DNA of 64,000 nucleotides from assembly GCF_001695855.1 (NCBI RefSeq), contig NZ_MBSS01000002.1, positions 62,001 to 126,000 of the forward strand, written 5' to 3'. This DNA is from Ensifer sp. LC163 (lineage in GTDB: Bacteria; Pseudomonadota; Alphaproteobacteria; Rhizobiales; Rhizobiaceae). Numbering within the stretch: position 1 is the first letter of the stretch; each line of letters starts with the position of its first letter. The notes beneath the pieces are model-generated. The model worked only from the letters and a program-made list of their open reading frames with translations, was not told the DNA's origin and did no database searches. Below, piece by piece: positions 16,438 to 25,744 of the stretch. The translations under genes were made by a program, and so were the position numbers.

Positions 16438-18424
16438 GTGTGGCGCCGTCCTTCCGGGTCGGCCCCTGGCAAACTGGGCGCGCGCCGGCGTTGCACTCGT
16501 CTGCATCTGCGCGGTTGCCCTGGTTCTTCTGACGCGTCCGCAGGCGCCGGGGAGCACCGAGTTGGCCGCCAGGCTCGACCAGCTCTACCTCTGGCACAGC
16601 CTGCTGCCGCGCCTCGTCGTGGCGATCGTTGCCGGTGCTTCGCTCGGCCTTTCCGGCGTGCTGCTGCAACGTATCCTGCGCAATCCGATTGCCGATGCGT
16701 CGACGCTCGGGATAGCGTCGGGCTCCGAGCTCGCCCTGACGGCGGCGCTCGGCCTTGCGCCTGCCGCTCTGGACGTCTCGCGGGAGTGGGTCGCTTTCTC
16801 AGGCGGGATTGCCACCGTTGCCATCGTCGTCGGCCTCAACTGGCGACGTGGGCTCGACCCGGTGGCCGTTGCCTTGTCCGGCATGATGGTTGGCCTTATG
16901 GCATCGGCGCTTGCGGTCGCAATCATCCTGGCGCGGGGCGAATACGCCATGTCGATCTTCATCTGGGGGGCGGGATCACTTGCGCAACAGGACTGGAGCA
17001 CGGCGCTATCGCTTGCACCGCGGTTTGTTGTCGGCCTCGCCATCGCCTCTATGTTGCTGCGGCCGCTGACCTTGCTTGGCCTCGACGATGCCGGCGCCTC
17101 GAGCCTCGGGCTTTCTGTCAATTTCGCCCGTCTCGGCGTGCTGACCCTGGCCGTCTGGTTGTCGGCGTCCGTCACCGCGGAAGTCGGCGTCATCGGTTTC
17201 CTTGGTCTGGCCGCGCCCGCAATCGCCCGGATGCTGGGTGCCCGCACCATGAAGCAGATGATCTTCGCGGCGCCGCTGTCCGGTGCCGCACTATTGCTCG
17301 TCACCGACTGCGCGATGCAACTCCTGTCTCCGGGCTTTTCTGATCTCGCACCGGCAGGCGCTACCGTCGCCCTGCTCGGTGGACCCGTTCTGCTTTTCCT
17401 GTTGTCGCGCCTGCGCGGGGCTCTCGGAGCGCCTGGGCGCATTGCTGCCGCGCCTGCTCGCGAACTTCGCCGCCCTCATCTGGCGTTGGCGTTGCTTGCA
17501 GCAGGCGTCGTCCTTTTGGTGCTGGGCGCTGTCGTCATCGGCGGGGGTGCCGATGGCTGGATGGTCGCAACCGGCCGCCTGCTTGAGGACCTGCTTGTCT
17601 TTCGCGGTCCGCGCACGGTCGCAGCCGGCGCTGCGGGCGCCATGCTGGCCGCCGCCGGTTTCCTGATGCAGAAGATGACGGGAAACCCGGTCGCAAGCCC
17701 GGAGGTGCTGGGTGTCAGTGCCGGCACCGGCGCGGGACTGACGATCGCGCTGCTCTTTGTGCCATTTCCCGCACCGCCGATCATGCTCACGGGCATGGCG
17801 CTCGGCGGCCTTGCGGCCTTCCTCATGATGCTCGCCATCAGTGCACAGAGCCGCTTCAGCCCGGAGCGCTTGCTGCTGGCGGGTGTGGCGATCGGAGCCT
17901 TCTCGATGACGCTGGTGACGGTCGTGCTATCGAGCGGCGGTATGCGCGGCTTCGTCCTTTTGACCTGGCTTTCCGGGTCGACCAATCGCGTCGGCGCCTT
18001 CGAAGCCTGGATCGCCGTCGTCTCGGCGATCGCCCTCATCGCGCCGCTGCCGTTCTTCGCGCGCTGGCTCGCCATCCTGCCGCTTGACGACGACGCAGGT
18101 CGTGCGCTCGGTTTGGCGCTCGGCCGCTGCCGTTTGCTGATCGCGCTGTTCGCAGCGTTGCTGACGGCCATGTCCTGCTTCATCGTCGGCCCCCTCAGCC
18201 TGATCGGACTGGTGGCCCCGCATGTCGCCCGGCTGCTCGGGTTCCAGCGCGTCCTTCAGCATCTGGCCGCGAGCATCCTGCTGGGGGCAGGGCTGCTTGC
18301 CGGCGCCGACTGGCTGTCGCGGCTGATTATCTATCCCTACCAGCTGCCCGTCGGGCTCTTGGCCTCGCTGGTCGGCGGGCCATACCTCATCTGGCTGCTC
18401 AATCGCACGGAGAAACTCGCATGA
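16421..18424 (+). CDS. fhuB: Ferric-hydroxamate permease, fused double-domain
   Basis: 667-residue inner-membrane permease made of two FecCD-type halves in one chain, as in E. coli FhuB (about 660 residues). The first half runs to about residue 330 (SLGLSGVLLQRILRNPIADASTLGIASG, GFLGLAAPAIARMLG). The second repeats the same plan (AAAGFLMQKMTGNPVASPEVLGVSAG, LIGLVAPHVARLLG). About 20 membrane helices are expected. ATG at 16421 overlaps fhuD by 17 bases and has AAGGA seven bases upstream. The fused form is a good marker of hydroxamate, rather than catecholate or haem, uptake. Confidence 0.92.
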   Translation: MHGTVRCGAVLPGRPLANWARAGVALVCICAVALVLLTRPQAPGSTELAARLDQLYLWHSLLPRLVVAIVAGASLGLSGVLLQRILRNPIADASTLGIASGSELALTAALGLAPAALDVSREWVAFSGGIATVAIVVGLNWRRGLDPVAVALSGMMVGLMASALAVAIILARGEYAMSIFIWGAGSLAQQDWSTALSLAPRFVVGLAIASMLLRPLTLLGLDDAGASSLGLSVNFARLGVLTLAVWLSASVTAEVGVIGFLGLAAPAIARMLGARTMKQMIFAAPLSGAALLLVTDCAMQLLSPGFSDLAPAGATVALLGGPVLLFLLSRLRGALGAPGRIAAAPARELRRPHLALALLAAGVVLLVLGAVVIGGGADGWMVATGRLLEDLLVFRGPRTVAAGAAGAMLAAAGFLMQKMTGNPVASPEVLGVSAGTGAGLTIALLFVPFPAPPIMLTGMALGGLAAFLMMLAISAQSRFSPERLLLAGVAIGAFSMTLVTVVLSSGGMRGFVLLTWLSGSTNRVGAFEAWIAVVSAIALIAPLPFFARWLAILPLDDDAGRALGLALGRCRLLIALFAALLTAMSCFIVGPLSLIGLVAPHVARLLGFQRVLQHLAASILLGAGLLAGADWLSRLIIYPYQLPVGLLASLVGGPYLIWLLNRTEKLA

Positions 18425-18625
18425 CCGTCGGGGGCTGGGCATCCCCGTCGGGGATCGTCGCGTTTGATGACGTCGACTGCCCGGATGCGAAGACACTGGC
18501 CAGCGGACAAACGGCTTCCAGGGAGAGTTAGGGTCTAACGCCTACCGGTCTCTGAAGAAAACTGTCGCCAAAAGCAGACGAAGCGCTTAACCCGCTCGCA
18601 ATCGGCATCGGCTAGTGTTCATCCA

Positions 18626-20410
18626 ATGAGAATCAACGCGATTACAAACTGGGCCTACGGCGTCACGGTCCTCCTGACCGGACTATCCGGTGCGGCGTTC
18701 ATCCTGTCGACGAACAGCGCGATCGAGGAGCGGCAGGCGGCCGAGCAGCATCTTGTGCTCGATACGCTTGGCGAGGATCTCGCGCTCGGCGCGGAGGAGC
18801 GAAGCGATGCCGCCCGCCTTTACGTGATGCGTGGCGATCTGCGCCACCTCGAACGCTTCCATGGCAAGGAAGAGGCAGAGCGTACCCACGAGGCGGCGAT
18901 CAGAAACGTGCGGGAATTCGGAGCGTCACCGGCCGAACTCGCGGCGCTCCAGGAGGTCGAACGCGAGGCGGAGGCCCTCGACAAGATCGAGGTGGCGGCG
19001 ATCGCTGCCTATCAGAAGGGTGACCAGGCGGCCGCGCAACAGATGCTCTTCGGTCCGGAGCACGACCGTCTCCAGACCGCGTTGCTTGAAACGGTGGTCC
19101 GCTTCCGGGAACTGACCAAGGCCAGAACTGGTGCGGCGCTGGAACAGGCGAAGGAACGGAGCGACTGGTTCGGCATCGCCGCCAGGACCATGCTCGCCAT
19201 GACCGCGGCGCTCTTCCTCGGCGTCCTTTATTTCGTGCTCAAGCGGCGCGTCGCCATGCCGCTCGTGCGCATGACGGGCATCGTGACGCGGCTCGCCAAG
19301 CAGGATTACGCGGTGGAAGTCCCGCTCGACCGCCGTCGTGACGAGATCGGCGAGATGAACGAGGCGATCCATATCTTTCGTACGAACGGGCTTGAGCGGG
19401 ATCGGCTCGATGCCGAGCGGCGGCTGGACCAGCAGACCAAGGACTTGATCCTGCAGATGATGCACCGGCTGCAGGCGTGCCAGATCCAAGAGGAACTGGC
19501 CGAAGTCGTGGCACGGTTCGCGCCGCAGATCTTCCCCAACCTTGCCGGCCACCTCTATGTGCTGAACGACAACAGGATGTCGCTGACGCTTGTCGGCACC
19601 TGGCTCGACCCGCAGCATTCGGCCGATACCTTTCCGTCAAGTGCCTGCTGGGGGCTGCGCCGCGGCAGGCCGCATGTCAGCAATGGTGGGCTGAGCGATA
19701 TCGCCTGCCAGCATCTGGACGAGAGCGATGTCGCCGGGCTGTGTGTGCCGTTGACGGCGCAAGGCGACACGATCGGGCTGCTTTATTTCGAGGAGCGCTC
19801 GCCCGAGCAGCCGGCCGTCGAGACGTCACGGCTTTATCTCGAACTGATCGCGGAAAACATCGGTCTGGCCGTGGCCAACCTGCAGTTGCGGGAGAAGCTG
19901 ACCAACCTGGCGGTCCGCGATGCGCTGACGGGGCTCCTCAACCGCCGCTGCCTCGATGAGGCCTTGAACAAGCAATTGCGGGAACAGGCGGGCCGGCCGC
20001 TCGTCTGCCTCATGATCGATATCGATCATTTCAAGCGCTTCAACGACGAGTTCGGCCACGACGCCGGCGACGTGGTGATGCAGTATGTTGCCCAGATCAT
20101 GCTCGACGCGGCCCGCGAGCTGGGAACCACCTATCGTTTCGGTGGCGAGGAGTTCACGATGCTTCTGCCTGAAATGAGCGAGGCGGCAGGCTTCGAGTTC
20201 GCCGAACGCCTGCGCGACAAAATCGGCACGACGCCGCTTTCCCATCGCGGCCGCATCCTCGGCTCCGTGTCTGTGTCGATCGGCATTGCATCGTCGCCGC
20301 GCGAAGGCACGATGGCAACGCTTCTGACGCGGGCCGATGCCGCCTTGCTCGACGCCAAGGCGCGGGGGCGGAACATGACGGTGTGCTCGTCGGGCCTGGT
20401 CGTCACCTAA
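18626..20410 (+). CDS. Membrane diguanylate cyclase (4HB-HAMP-GAF-GGDEF)
   Basis: 594-residue inner-membrane enzyme making cyclic di-GMP from GTP. Order: membrane helix (about 8-30), a helical periplasmic sensing region rich in coiled-coil sequence (about 35-180), second membrane helix (about 187-207), HAMP (RVAMPLVRMTGIVTRLAKQDYAVEVP), a GAF-like domain (about 285-420) and a GGDEF domain whose active loop reads G506-G-E-E-F510. The preceding D-x-L-T-G-L-x-N-R-R and DIDHFKRFND motifs are intact, so it should be active. The product-inhibition site five residues before the loop reads R497-E-L-G500 instead of RxxD, so feedback inhibition is probably lost. It stands alone; a repeat element follows the stop. 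Confidence 0.9.
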   Translation: MRINAITNWAYGVTVLLTGLSGAAFILSTNSAIEERQAAEQHLVLDTLGEDLALGAEERSDAARLYVMRGDLRHLERFHGKEEAERTHEAAIRNVREFGASPAELAALQEVEREAEALDKIEVAAIAAYQKGDQAAAQQMLFGPEHDRLQTALLETVVRFRELTKARTGAALEQAKERSDWFGIAARTMLAMTAALFLGVLYFVLKRRVAMPLVRMTGIVTRLAKQDYAVEVPLDRRRDEIGEMNEAIHIFRTNGLERDRLDAERRLDQQTKDLILQMMHRLQACQIQEELAEVVARFAPQIFPNLAGHLYVLNDNRMSLTLVGTWLDPQHSADTFPSSACWGLRRGRPHVSNGGLSDIACQHLDESDVAGLCVPLTAQGDTIGLLYFEERSPEQPAVETSRLYLELIAENIGLAVANLQLREKLTNLAVRDALTGLLNRRCLDEALNKQLREQAGRPLVCLMIDIDHFKRFNDEFGHDAGDVVMQYVAQIMLDAARELGTTYRFGGEEFTMLLPEMSEAAGFEFAERLRDKIGTTPLSHRGRILGSVSVSIGIASSPREGTMATLLTRADAALLDAKARGRNMTVCSSGLVVT

Positions 20411-20480
20411 AGCATTTACTGGAAAAGTGCGAAGCGGATTCCGTGAGTAAATGCGTAAAAACAAAGAGATAGTGCGTTTC
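20411..20480. repeat. Rhizobiaceae intergenic palindrome (AAAGCATTT family)
   Basis: Perfect 9-base arms GCATTTACT (20412-20420) and AGTAAATGC (20446-20454) around AAAAGTGCGAAGCGG, then a tail with AAAAACAAAGAGATAG. A diverged copy lies in the opposite orientation at 41209-41257. It starts directly after the cyclase stop and may serve as that mRNA's 3' structure. Confidence 0.7.
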
Positions 20481-20554
20481 TGTGACGCCGTTCAGGACGG
20501 AATACTCCAGAAAGCGATTGCCGTGGCGGTTTTCTGCCGCCCTTGCTGAAAGAC

Positions 20555-20578
20555 GAACCCCGCCTGCCGGCGGGGTTC
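20555..20578 (-). terminator. Intrinsic-type terminator of the leftward AfuABC/phosphatase operon
   Basis: GAACCCCGCC and GGCGGGGTTC pair perfectly around a four-base loop, 28 bases after the phosphatase stop. Read leftward the stem is followed by a short T-rich stretch (GTCTTTC). It could also stop rightward reading from the cyclase. Confidence 0.65.
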
Positions 20579-20605
20579 GCTTTAGCTGGAATGGACCGTC
20601 ACTGT

Positions 20606-21265
20606 TTAGATCCAGACGGTTCGCCCTTCGCCTTCGCAGCCGAGCGCACGCAGAATGCTGAGTGGAATGCCGATCACGGTTTCCTTGCCGGCCGAAAGCA
20701 GGAACGAGGCAGTCTGCGGTTCGCGATAGGCAAGGATCTCTTCGCGGGAGGCTCTGGTATAGATGCCGCGCAGGGCGCGTACACAGCCGCTGTGGGTCAC
20801 CACCACGTGTGTGTTCTCGTGGTCGAGTGTCGCGAGCCAGGAGAGCAGGCGGGCGTCGAGCGTGGTCCGGCTTTCGCCGCCGGGCATGGCGTAATCCCAC
20901 GGGTCGGCGCTATGCGCCTCGTATTCATGCGCGAGCTCCCGCTCGATCTCGTCGTGCGAGCGACCCTCCCAGGAGCCGTAAGCCCTTTCCACCAGCGTCT
21001 CGTCATGGGTGAACTGCTCGAACGGAACCGACCACGTGTCGGCGAGGATCGATGCCGTCTGGCGGGCACGCCCGAGTGGACTGACCCAGAATTTGAGCCT
21101 CGTCTCGCCGGCTATTCTTTCGGCCAACCGCAACCCGACGGCAAGCGCCTGCCGGACGCCGTTTGCCGTCAGCGGCGTGTCCTTTCGGCCTTGCAGGCGA
21201 CCGGCGACATTCCATTGGGTTTCGCCGTGACGGATGAGGATGATGTTGGGCAGAGGAGAGGTCAT
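20606..21265 (-). CDS. Histidine phosphatase (phosphoglycerate-mutase-like)
   Basis: 219-residue cytoplasmic phosphatase of the histidine phosphatase superfamily. The catalytic LIRHGETQWN is near the N-terminus, with GRxxxTPLTxxGxxQA following, an acid pair near ERAYGSWEGRS, and the second catalytic His in VVVTHSGCVRALRGI. The start is ATG 21265; a longer frame upstream lacks family sequence. It is the last gene of the ABC operon, 91 bases after the ATPase stop with a hairpin between. Next to an Afu-type importer and Pgt-like regulators, it probably dephosphorylates the imported sugar phosphate or a derived metabolite. That role is inference. Confidence 0.82.
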   Translation of the reverse strand: MTSPLPNIILIRHGETQWNVAGRLQGRKDTPLTANGVRQALAVGLRLAERIAGETRLKFWVSPLGRARQTASILADTWSVPFEQFTHDETLVERAYGSWEGRSHDEIERELAHEYEAHSADPWDYAMPGGESRTTLDARLLSWLATLDHENTHVVVTHSGCVRALRGIYTRASREEILAYREPQTASFLLSAGKETVIGIPLSILRALGCEGEGRTVWI

Positions 21266-21317
21266 GACATGCTCGAGATTCTGCGGGCTGGCGTACCGGC
21301 CGGAATTGAAGAAGGAA

Positions 21318-21350
21318 GGGCACCCACCGGAGAATGGCCGGTGGATGCCC
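21318..21350. other. Intercistronic hairpin between ATPase and phosphatase genes
   Basis: GGGCACCCACCGG pairs with CCGGTGGATGCCC (two internal mismatches) across seven bases, starting 6 bases after the ATPase stop on the leftward transcript. There is no T-run, so it more likely protects or attenuates than terminates. Confidence 0.5.
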
Positions 21351-21356
21351 GGTTGC

Positions 21357-22457
21357 TCACTCGGCAAGCCAGAGCGCCGAGGACGGCTTGAGGCCGAGCG
21401 TCGTCGTCGCGCCGGTCTCGAGCAGGGCGTTGCCCGAATGGAACGGCGCGTCGATCAGTACCGTCGCCGTCCCGACCTGCACCCCATAGCGCACGGTGGC
21501 GCCCAGGAACTCGCGATGCGCGATCGTGCCGGTCAAGGCAACGGCACCTGGCTCCAGCGCACCGAGGGTCGCATATTGCGGCCGGAAGACGAGCTTGGCG
21601 CCCGCCGGTACCGTCGCACCCGCCGGGATCGGTATGGAGCCCGCTCCTGAAACCTCGAAGGTGCGCTGCGTACCGGAACCCGAGACGGTGCCGTCAAGGA
21701 TATTGGCCGTGCCGAGGAAGTTGGCGACGAACAGGTTGGCAGGCTTCTCGTAGAGCCCCATCGGCGTTCCCACCTGCTGGATGCGCCCTTCGTTGAAGAC
21801 GGCGATGCGATCGCAGACGGTGTTGGCTTCCTCCTGGTCGTGGGTGACGAAGATCGTCGTCAGCTTCAGCCGTTGCTGCAACTCGCGCAGCTCGCGCCGT
21901 ACTTCGACGCGCATCTTGGCGTCGAGGTTGGAGAGCGGCTCGTCGAGCAGCAGTACCTTCGGCTCGATGGCGATGGTGCGGGCGAGCGCGACACGCTGCT
22001 GCTGTCCACCGGAAAGCTGCGACGGGCGCCGGTCGGCGAGATGTTTCAACCCGACGAGTTCGAGTGCCGCCTGGACGCGGCGTTCGACCTCGGCGCGGGG
22101 CAGGCGACGCTCCTCCAGGCCGAAGGCGACATTGGCGGCAACAGTCATATGCGGCCAGAGCGCATAGGACTGGAAGACCATGCCGATGTCACGCTTCCAC
22201 GGCGGCATGTCGAGCACATCCTGGCCGCCGATGACGACTTTGCCCTGCCGGGCATTGTTGAAGCCGGCAATCAGCCTGAGAAGCGTGGTCTTGCCGCAGC
22301 CGGATGGGCCGAGAAAGGCGAAGAATTCGCCCGGCTGGATCTCGAGATTGATATCCTTCAGCACGTGAAGCGCGCCGTAGTAGAGATTGACGTCGCTGAT
22401 GCTGATCGCCTTGGCGGGGCCGACCGATAGCGCGGCGCTGTTGATGTTGACAGTCAT
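21357..22457 (-). CDS. afuC: AfuC-type ABC importer ATPase
   Basis: 366-residue ATPase. Walker A GPSGCGKTT, Q-loop VFQSYALWPH, signature LSGGQQQRVALAR, Walker B LLLDEPLSNLDAKMR, and switch H in FVTHDQEEA. A C-terminal TOBE-type regulatory domain covers residues about 265-366. It is of the ferric/sugar-phosphate (FbpC/AfuC/PotA) class. GGGAGGAAC lies six bases before the ATG. It follows the permease by 18 bases in a leftward operon of binding protein, permease, ATPase and phosphatase. Confidence 0.88.
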   Translation of the reverse strand: MTVNINSAALSVGPAKAISISDVNLYYGALHVLKDINLEIQPGEFFAFLGPSGCGKTTLLRLIAGFNNARQGKVVIGGQDVLDMPPWKRDIGMVFQSYALWPHMTVAANVAFGLEERRLPRAEVERRVQAALELVGLKHLADRRPSQLSGGQQQRVALARTIAIEPKVLLLDEPLSNLDAKMRVEVRRELRELQQRLKLTTIFVTHDQEEANTVCDRIAVFNEGRIQQVGTPMGLYEKPANLFVANFLGTANILDGTVSGSGTQRTFEVSGAGSIPIPAGATVPAGAKLVFRPQYATLGALEPGAVALTGTIAHREFLGATVRYGVQVGTATVLIDAPFHSGNALLETGATTTLGLKPSSALWLAE

Positions 22458-22475
22458 ATTGTTCCTCCCGAGTTT

Positions 22476-24185
22476 CTATTTCGCCACGCCAAGCGCCTTC
22501 TGGCGGCGCTCGATGACGTAGTGCGAAAGCAGGGTGCAGAGCGCGACCATGATCACGGCGATGACACCGAGGGCTGCACCCGGGCCACGACCCGCCGGCG
22601 ATTGCATGAAGACGTAAAGCCCGTAGGCGATCGGTGCGTCCGAGTTGCTCTGGATCAGCATCAGGGTTGCCGACAGCTCGACGGCGGCCGTCGAGAAGCT
22701 GGTGACGAAACCGGCGAGCAGGCCGCCGGTCATCAACGGCAGGACGATGCGCCGGATCGTTCGCTGCTTGGTGGCGCCGAGGTTTTCAGCCGCCTCTTCC
22801 AGCGATTCCGAAACCTGCTGCAGTGCCGCGTAGCAGGCCCTGAGGGCGTAGGGCAGCCGGCGGATGGCGAGTGCCAGCACGACCATGACCCAGAGGGTCG
22901 CAAGCGGTGTGCCGTCCGGCAGCGTGATGCCGTAGAAGGTGCGGAGATAACCGATGCCGAGCACGACGCCGGGGATTGCCAGAGCGGCGGTCGCCGCCCA
23001 GTCGAGCCAGCGGCGGCCGACGACCTTGGTGCGCAGCACGAGATAGGCGATGGCGCCCCCGATGACGACGTCAATCAGGCCCGCAAGGCTGGCATAGATC
23101 AGCGTGTTCTTGATGTAGAGCGAGCTTTCGCCGAACACCCGTCCGTAGTGGGCGACGGTGTAGGCGTCGGGAAGCGGGCTGAAGGACCACACCGTCGCAA
23201 GCGACAGCAGCAGGAGGCCGATATGCGGCGACAGCACGAGCAGCAGGATCAGGCCGACGACACCATAGGCGATGACGCTTTCGCCGCGGCTGAGCTTGCG
23301 GCGGGAAAGACCGCCGCCACCACGCTGCGTCGTCGAATAGTCCTTGCCGCGCATGGCGACCGCTGAAAGCCACATGGCGAAGATCGAGACGGCGATCAGG
23401 ATGACCGAGATGACGTAGCCCATCGGATCGGTGAGCCCGACCGACGTGACGCGCAGGTAAGCCTGGGGCGCCAGCATGTCCTTGACGTTGAGAAGCAGTG
23501 GCGTTGCCAGGTCGTCGAAGACCTTGACGAAGACCAGCGACGCGCCGGCGAGATAGCCAGGCATCGCCAGCGGGAAGACGATGCGGCGGAACAGCCGGAA
23601 GCCCGACGAGCCGAGGTTCTGGGCAGCTTCTTCCATCGAGCGGTCGATGTTGCGCAGGCTGGTCGACAGATTGATGAGGATGAAGGGGAAATAGTGCAGC
23701 GACTGCACGAAGATGACGCCGTTCAGCCCTTCCATGAAGGGAATGCGGATGCTGAACCAGTCATTCAGGATGAGGTTGACGGTGCCGTTGCGGCCGAACA
23801 GCAGCTGCATGGCGACCGCGCCGACGAAAGGCGGCATGATCAGCGGTACGAAACCGAGCGTCTGGATGATCAGCGAGCCGCGGAAGTCGAAGCGCGTGGT
23901 CAAAACCGCGAGCGGCAGTGCGATGGCGCTCGCCCATACGACCGACATCCCGGAGACGTAGACGGAGTTGAAGAACGACCGCCGGAAGAGGTCTGTGTTG
24001 AAGAAATCGACGAAGTTGACGATCGTCAGCGCGCCGGTGCCCTTCTCGGTGAAGGCCGTGTAGATCACCGTACCGGCCGGAATGACCAGAAAGATGGCGA
24101 GGAAAAGCGCGATCAGGGAGATCGCAAAGATCTGTCCGGGCTTGGCCGAAACGCGTCTTATGGGAATGGATTGAACGAGCGCCAT
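22476..24185 (-). CDS. afuB: AfuB-type ABC permease, fused double-domain
   Basis: 569-residue inner-membrane permease with two BPD-type domains in one chain, as in FbpB and AfuB. Both EAA loops are visible: SMEEAAQNLGSSGFRLFRRIVFPLAMPG (about 195-225) and SLEEAAENLGATKQRTIRRIVLPLMTGG (about 470-500). About 12 membrane helices are expected. ATG 24185 has GGAGTC seven bases upstream; an ATG nine codons earlier has no site. It is separated from the binding-protein gene by about 220 bases that contain a strong hairpin. Confidence 0.88.
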   Translation of the reverse strand: MALVQSIPIRRVSAKPGQIFAISLIALFLAIFLVIPAGTVIYTAFTEKGTGALTIVNFVDFFNTDLFRRSFFNSVYVSGMSVVWASAIALPLAVLTTRFDFRGSLIIQTLGFVPLIMPPFVGAVAMQLLFGRNGTVNLILNDWFSIRIPFMEGLNGVIFVQSLHYFPFILINLSTSLRNIDRSMEEAAQNLGSSGFRLFRRIVFPLAMPGYLAGASLVFVKVFDDLATPLLLNVKDMLAPQAYLRVTSVGLTDPMGYVISVILIAVSIFAMWLSAVAMRGKDYSTTQRGGGGLSRRKLSRGESVIAYGVVGLILLLVLSPHIGLLLLSLATVWSFSPLPDAYTVAHYGRVFGESSLYIKNTLIYASLAGLIDVVIGGAIAYLVLRTKVVGRRWLDWAATAALAIPGVVLGIGYLRTFYGITLPDGTPLATLWVMVVLALAIRRLPYALRACYAALQQVSESLEEAAENLGATKQRTIRRIVLPLMTGGLLAGFVTSFSTAAVELSATLMLIQSNSDAPIAYGLYVFMQSPAGRGPGAALGVIAVIMVALCTLLSHYVIERRQKALGVAK

Positions 24186-24365
24186 GGGCAGACTCCGAAT
24201 TGTGGTCGGCAAGCCTGACGCGTTTACAGAGCCGCGTACCGCTCGATCACGAGGGTCGCAACAACGCTTTCGACTGCTGGACGGCGTGCCTCCGGATCGA
24301 TTCCGATCTCCGGGGGCTCGCCTGCAGGCGCGTCAGGCTTGGCGATGACATGAGTTTTCGGGGAT

Positions 24366-24391
24366 GGCCGCCCGCCCCGGGGCAGGCGGCC
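24366..24391. other. Intercistronic stem-loop after the AfuA-type binding-protein gene
   Basis: GGCCGCCCGCCCC faces GGGGCAGGCGGCC with a single mismatch and virtually no loop, 15 bases after the binding-protein stop. No T-run follows. This position, between a binding-protein gene and its permease, is that of stabilising or attenuating structures such as the one in malE-malF. Confidence 0.65.
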
Positions 24392-24405
24392 TCTTGGATC
24401 CGATG

Positions 24406-25725
24406 TCAGTCGACGAGGGCCAGCGCTTCTTCGGCCTTGGCCTTGGCAGCGGCGTACTTCTCGGTCGCAAAGGCGGCCCATTTCTGCTCGAGTTCCGCCT
24501 GGCGGGCGGTCTTTTCCTCACCACCGGTAAAGGCGTCACGGACCTGCTGGCTGGCAGCCTCTTCCGCCGTGATCGGCATGGCGGCGATCAGGGCGTGGGC
24601 TTCCGTCAGGAGCGCGCGGGCCGGCTGCTGCTCGTTGGCGGCAACGGCCTTTTCCGCTTCATGGATCGCCTTGGTGGCGCCCTTGATGTTGTCGAGCTGG
24701 AACGAGATCAGCTGGTCGTAGAGGGTATCGACGACATCGGTGCGCTTCTTCGATACGTCGGAATCAAACGTGATCATCGACTGGAAGCGCGGATCCTTGA
24801 ACGGGTTCGGGAAGCCTTCCGGTGCCTTCTCGTAAAGCGCGGGGTTGATCGGCAGGCGACGGATCGCCGGTTCGAGCAGAACGGCCTGGCCTTTTTCCGA
24901 GAGCAGGTAGTTGACGAAGGCTTCGGCGCCGGCCTGGTTCGGCGCATTGGCGACGATGCCGATGTTGGCCGGAACGACTGTTGTGACCGAGGGATAGGCG
25001 AAGCTGACCGGGAAGCCGCTCGCCTGCGCCGAGAAGGCGAAGAAGTCGATGACGATGCCGATACCGGTCTGGCCGGAGTTAACGGCGTCAGGCACGCCGA
25101 AGGAGCGCTCGGTCACCTGCTGCAGGTTGCCGCCGATCCCCTTCAGCGTCGCCCAGCCCTTGTCCCAGCCTTCGCCCTGCAGGATCGTTTCGATCGTCAG
25201 ATGGGTCGTGCCCGAACGCGAGGGCGCGGCAATCGCGATGTGATCGTGGTATTCCGGCTTGGTCAGGTCGCTCCACTCGACCGGCTTCGGCAGGTCGTTG
25301 GCTTCAAGGTAGCGGTCGTTCGACATGATGCCGTAACCCGACGCGGCAAAGCCGAAGTAGTAACCGTCCTTGTCGTTGACCGGATAGGAGCCGACCTTTT
25401 CGGGAAGGCCGGTGACCGAAGGGCTGAACTTGGCGAGCAGTTCGCGGCTCTTGAGGCTGTCAAACGCATCCGGGGCCGATGCCCAGAACAGATCGACCTG
25501 GTTGTTCGCCTTGGTCTCATCGATGTACTTGACGCCCGAGCTCGTGCTCTTGTTCTGGACGTCGAGGGTGAAGCCGGGGTTGGCGGCCTCAAAACCCGCC
25601 TTGAACGGATCGGTCACGTCTTTGGAAAACGACGTCACGATCGTGACTTTCCCGCCGTCCTGGGCGTGGACCGTCACAACGAAGGCAGCCGACATCAACA
25701 TCGCCGCAGCAATGGTCTTCAACAT
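24406..25725 (-). CDS. afuA: AfuA-type periplasmic binding protein (probable sugar phosphate)
   Basis: 439-residue binding protein of the ferric/sugar-phosphate class (SBP_bac_1/6 fold). Signal peptide residues 1-21 (cleavage after VHA). GGAGGAG six bases before the ATG at 25725 sets the start. It keeps DLFWASAPDAF, GYPVN-like SYPVNDKDGYYFGF, PSRSGTTHL and GGNLQQVTERSFGV, all shared with the PgtC-like protein downstream of the regulator genes. The last about 90 residues are a charged helical tail (AEKAVAANEQQPARALLTEAHALI). AfuA relatives bind hexose phosphates rather than iron. That and the Pgt-like regulators favour a phosphorylated sugar or glycerate; a ferric ion is the alternative. Confidence 0.85.
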   Translation of the reverse strand: MLKTIAAAMLMSAAFVVTVHAQDGGKVTIVTSFSKDVTDPFKAGFEAANPGFTLDVQNKSTSSGVKYIDETKANNQVDLFWASAPDAFDSLKSRELLAKFSPSVTGLPEKVGSYPVNDKDGYYFGFAASGYGIMSNDRYLEANDLPKPVEWSDLTKPEYHDHIAIAAPSRSGTTHLTIETILQGEGWDKGWATLKGIGGNLQQVTERSFGVPDAVNSGQTGIGIVIDFFAFSAQASGFPVSFAYPSVTTVVPANIGIVANAPNQAGAEAFVNYLLSEKGQAVLLEPAIRRLPINPALYEKAPEGFPNPFKDPRFQSMITFDSDVSKKRTDVVDTLYDQLISFQLDNIKGATKAIHEAEKAVAANEQQPARALLTEAHALIAAMPITAEEAASQQVRDAFTGGEEKTARQAELEQKWAAFATEKYAAAKAKAEEALALVD

Positions 25726-25744
25726 AGGTATCTCCTCCCAATAG

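Noticed and set aside
24366-24391. Stem-loop as an operon terminator after the AfuA-type gene
   Set aside because: No T-run, and the permease and ATPase genes downstream have no visible promoter of their own.
24406-25725. Binding protein as a ferric-iron (FbpA) protein
   Set aside because: Not excluded, but linkage to Pgt-like sensors, a sigma-54 promoter and a phosphatase, with no iron-responsive operator match, favours a phosphate ester.
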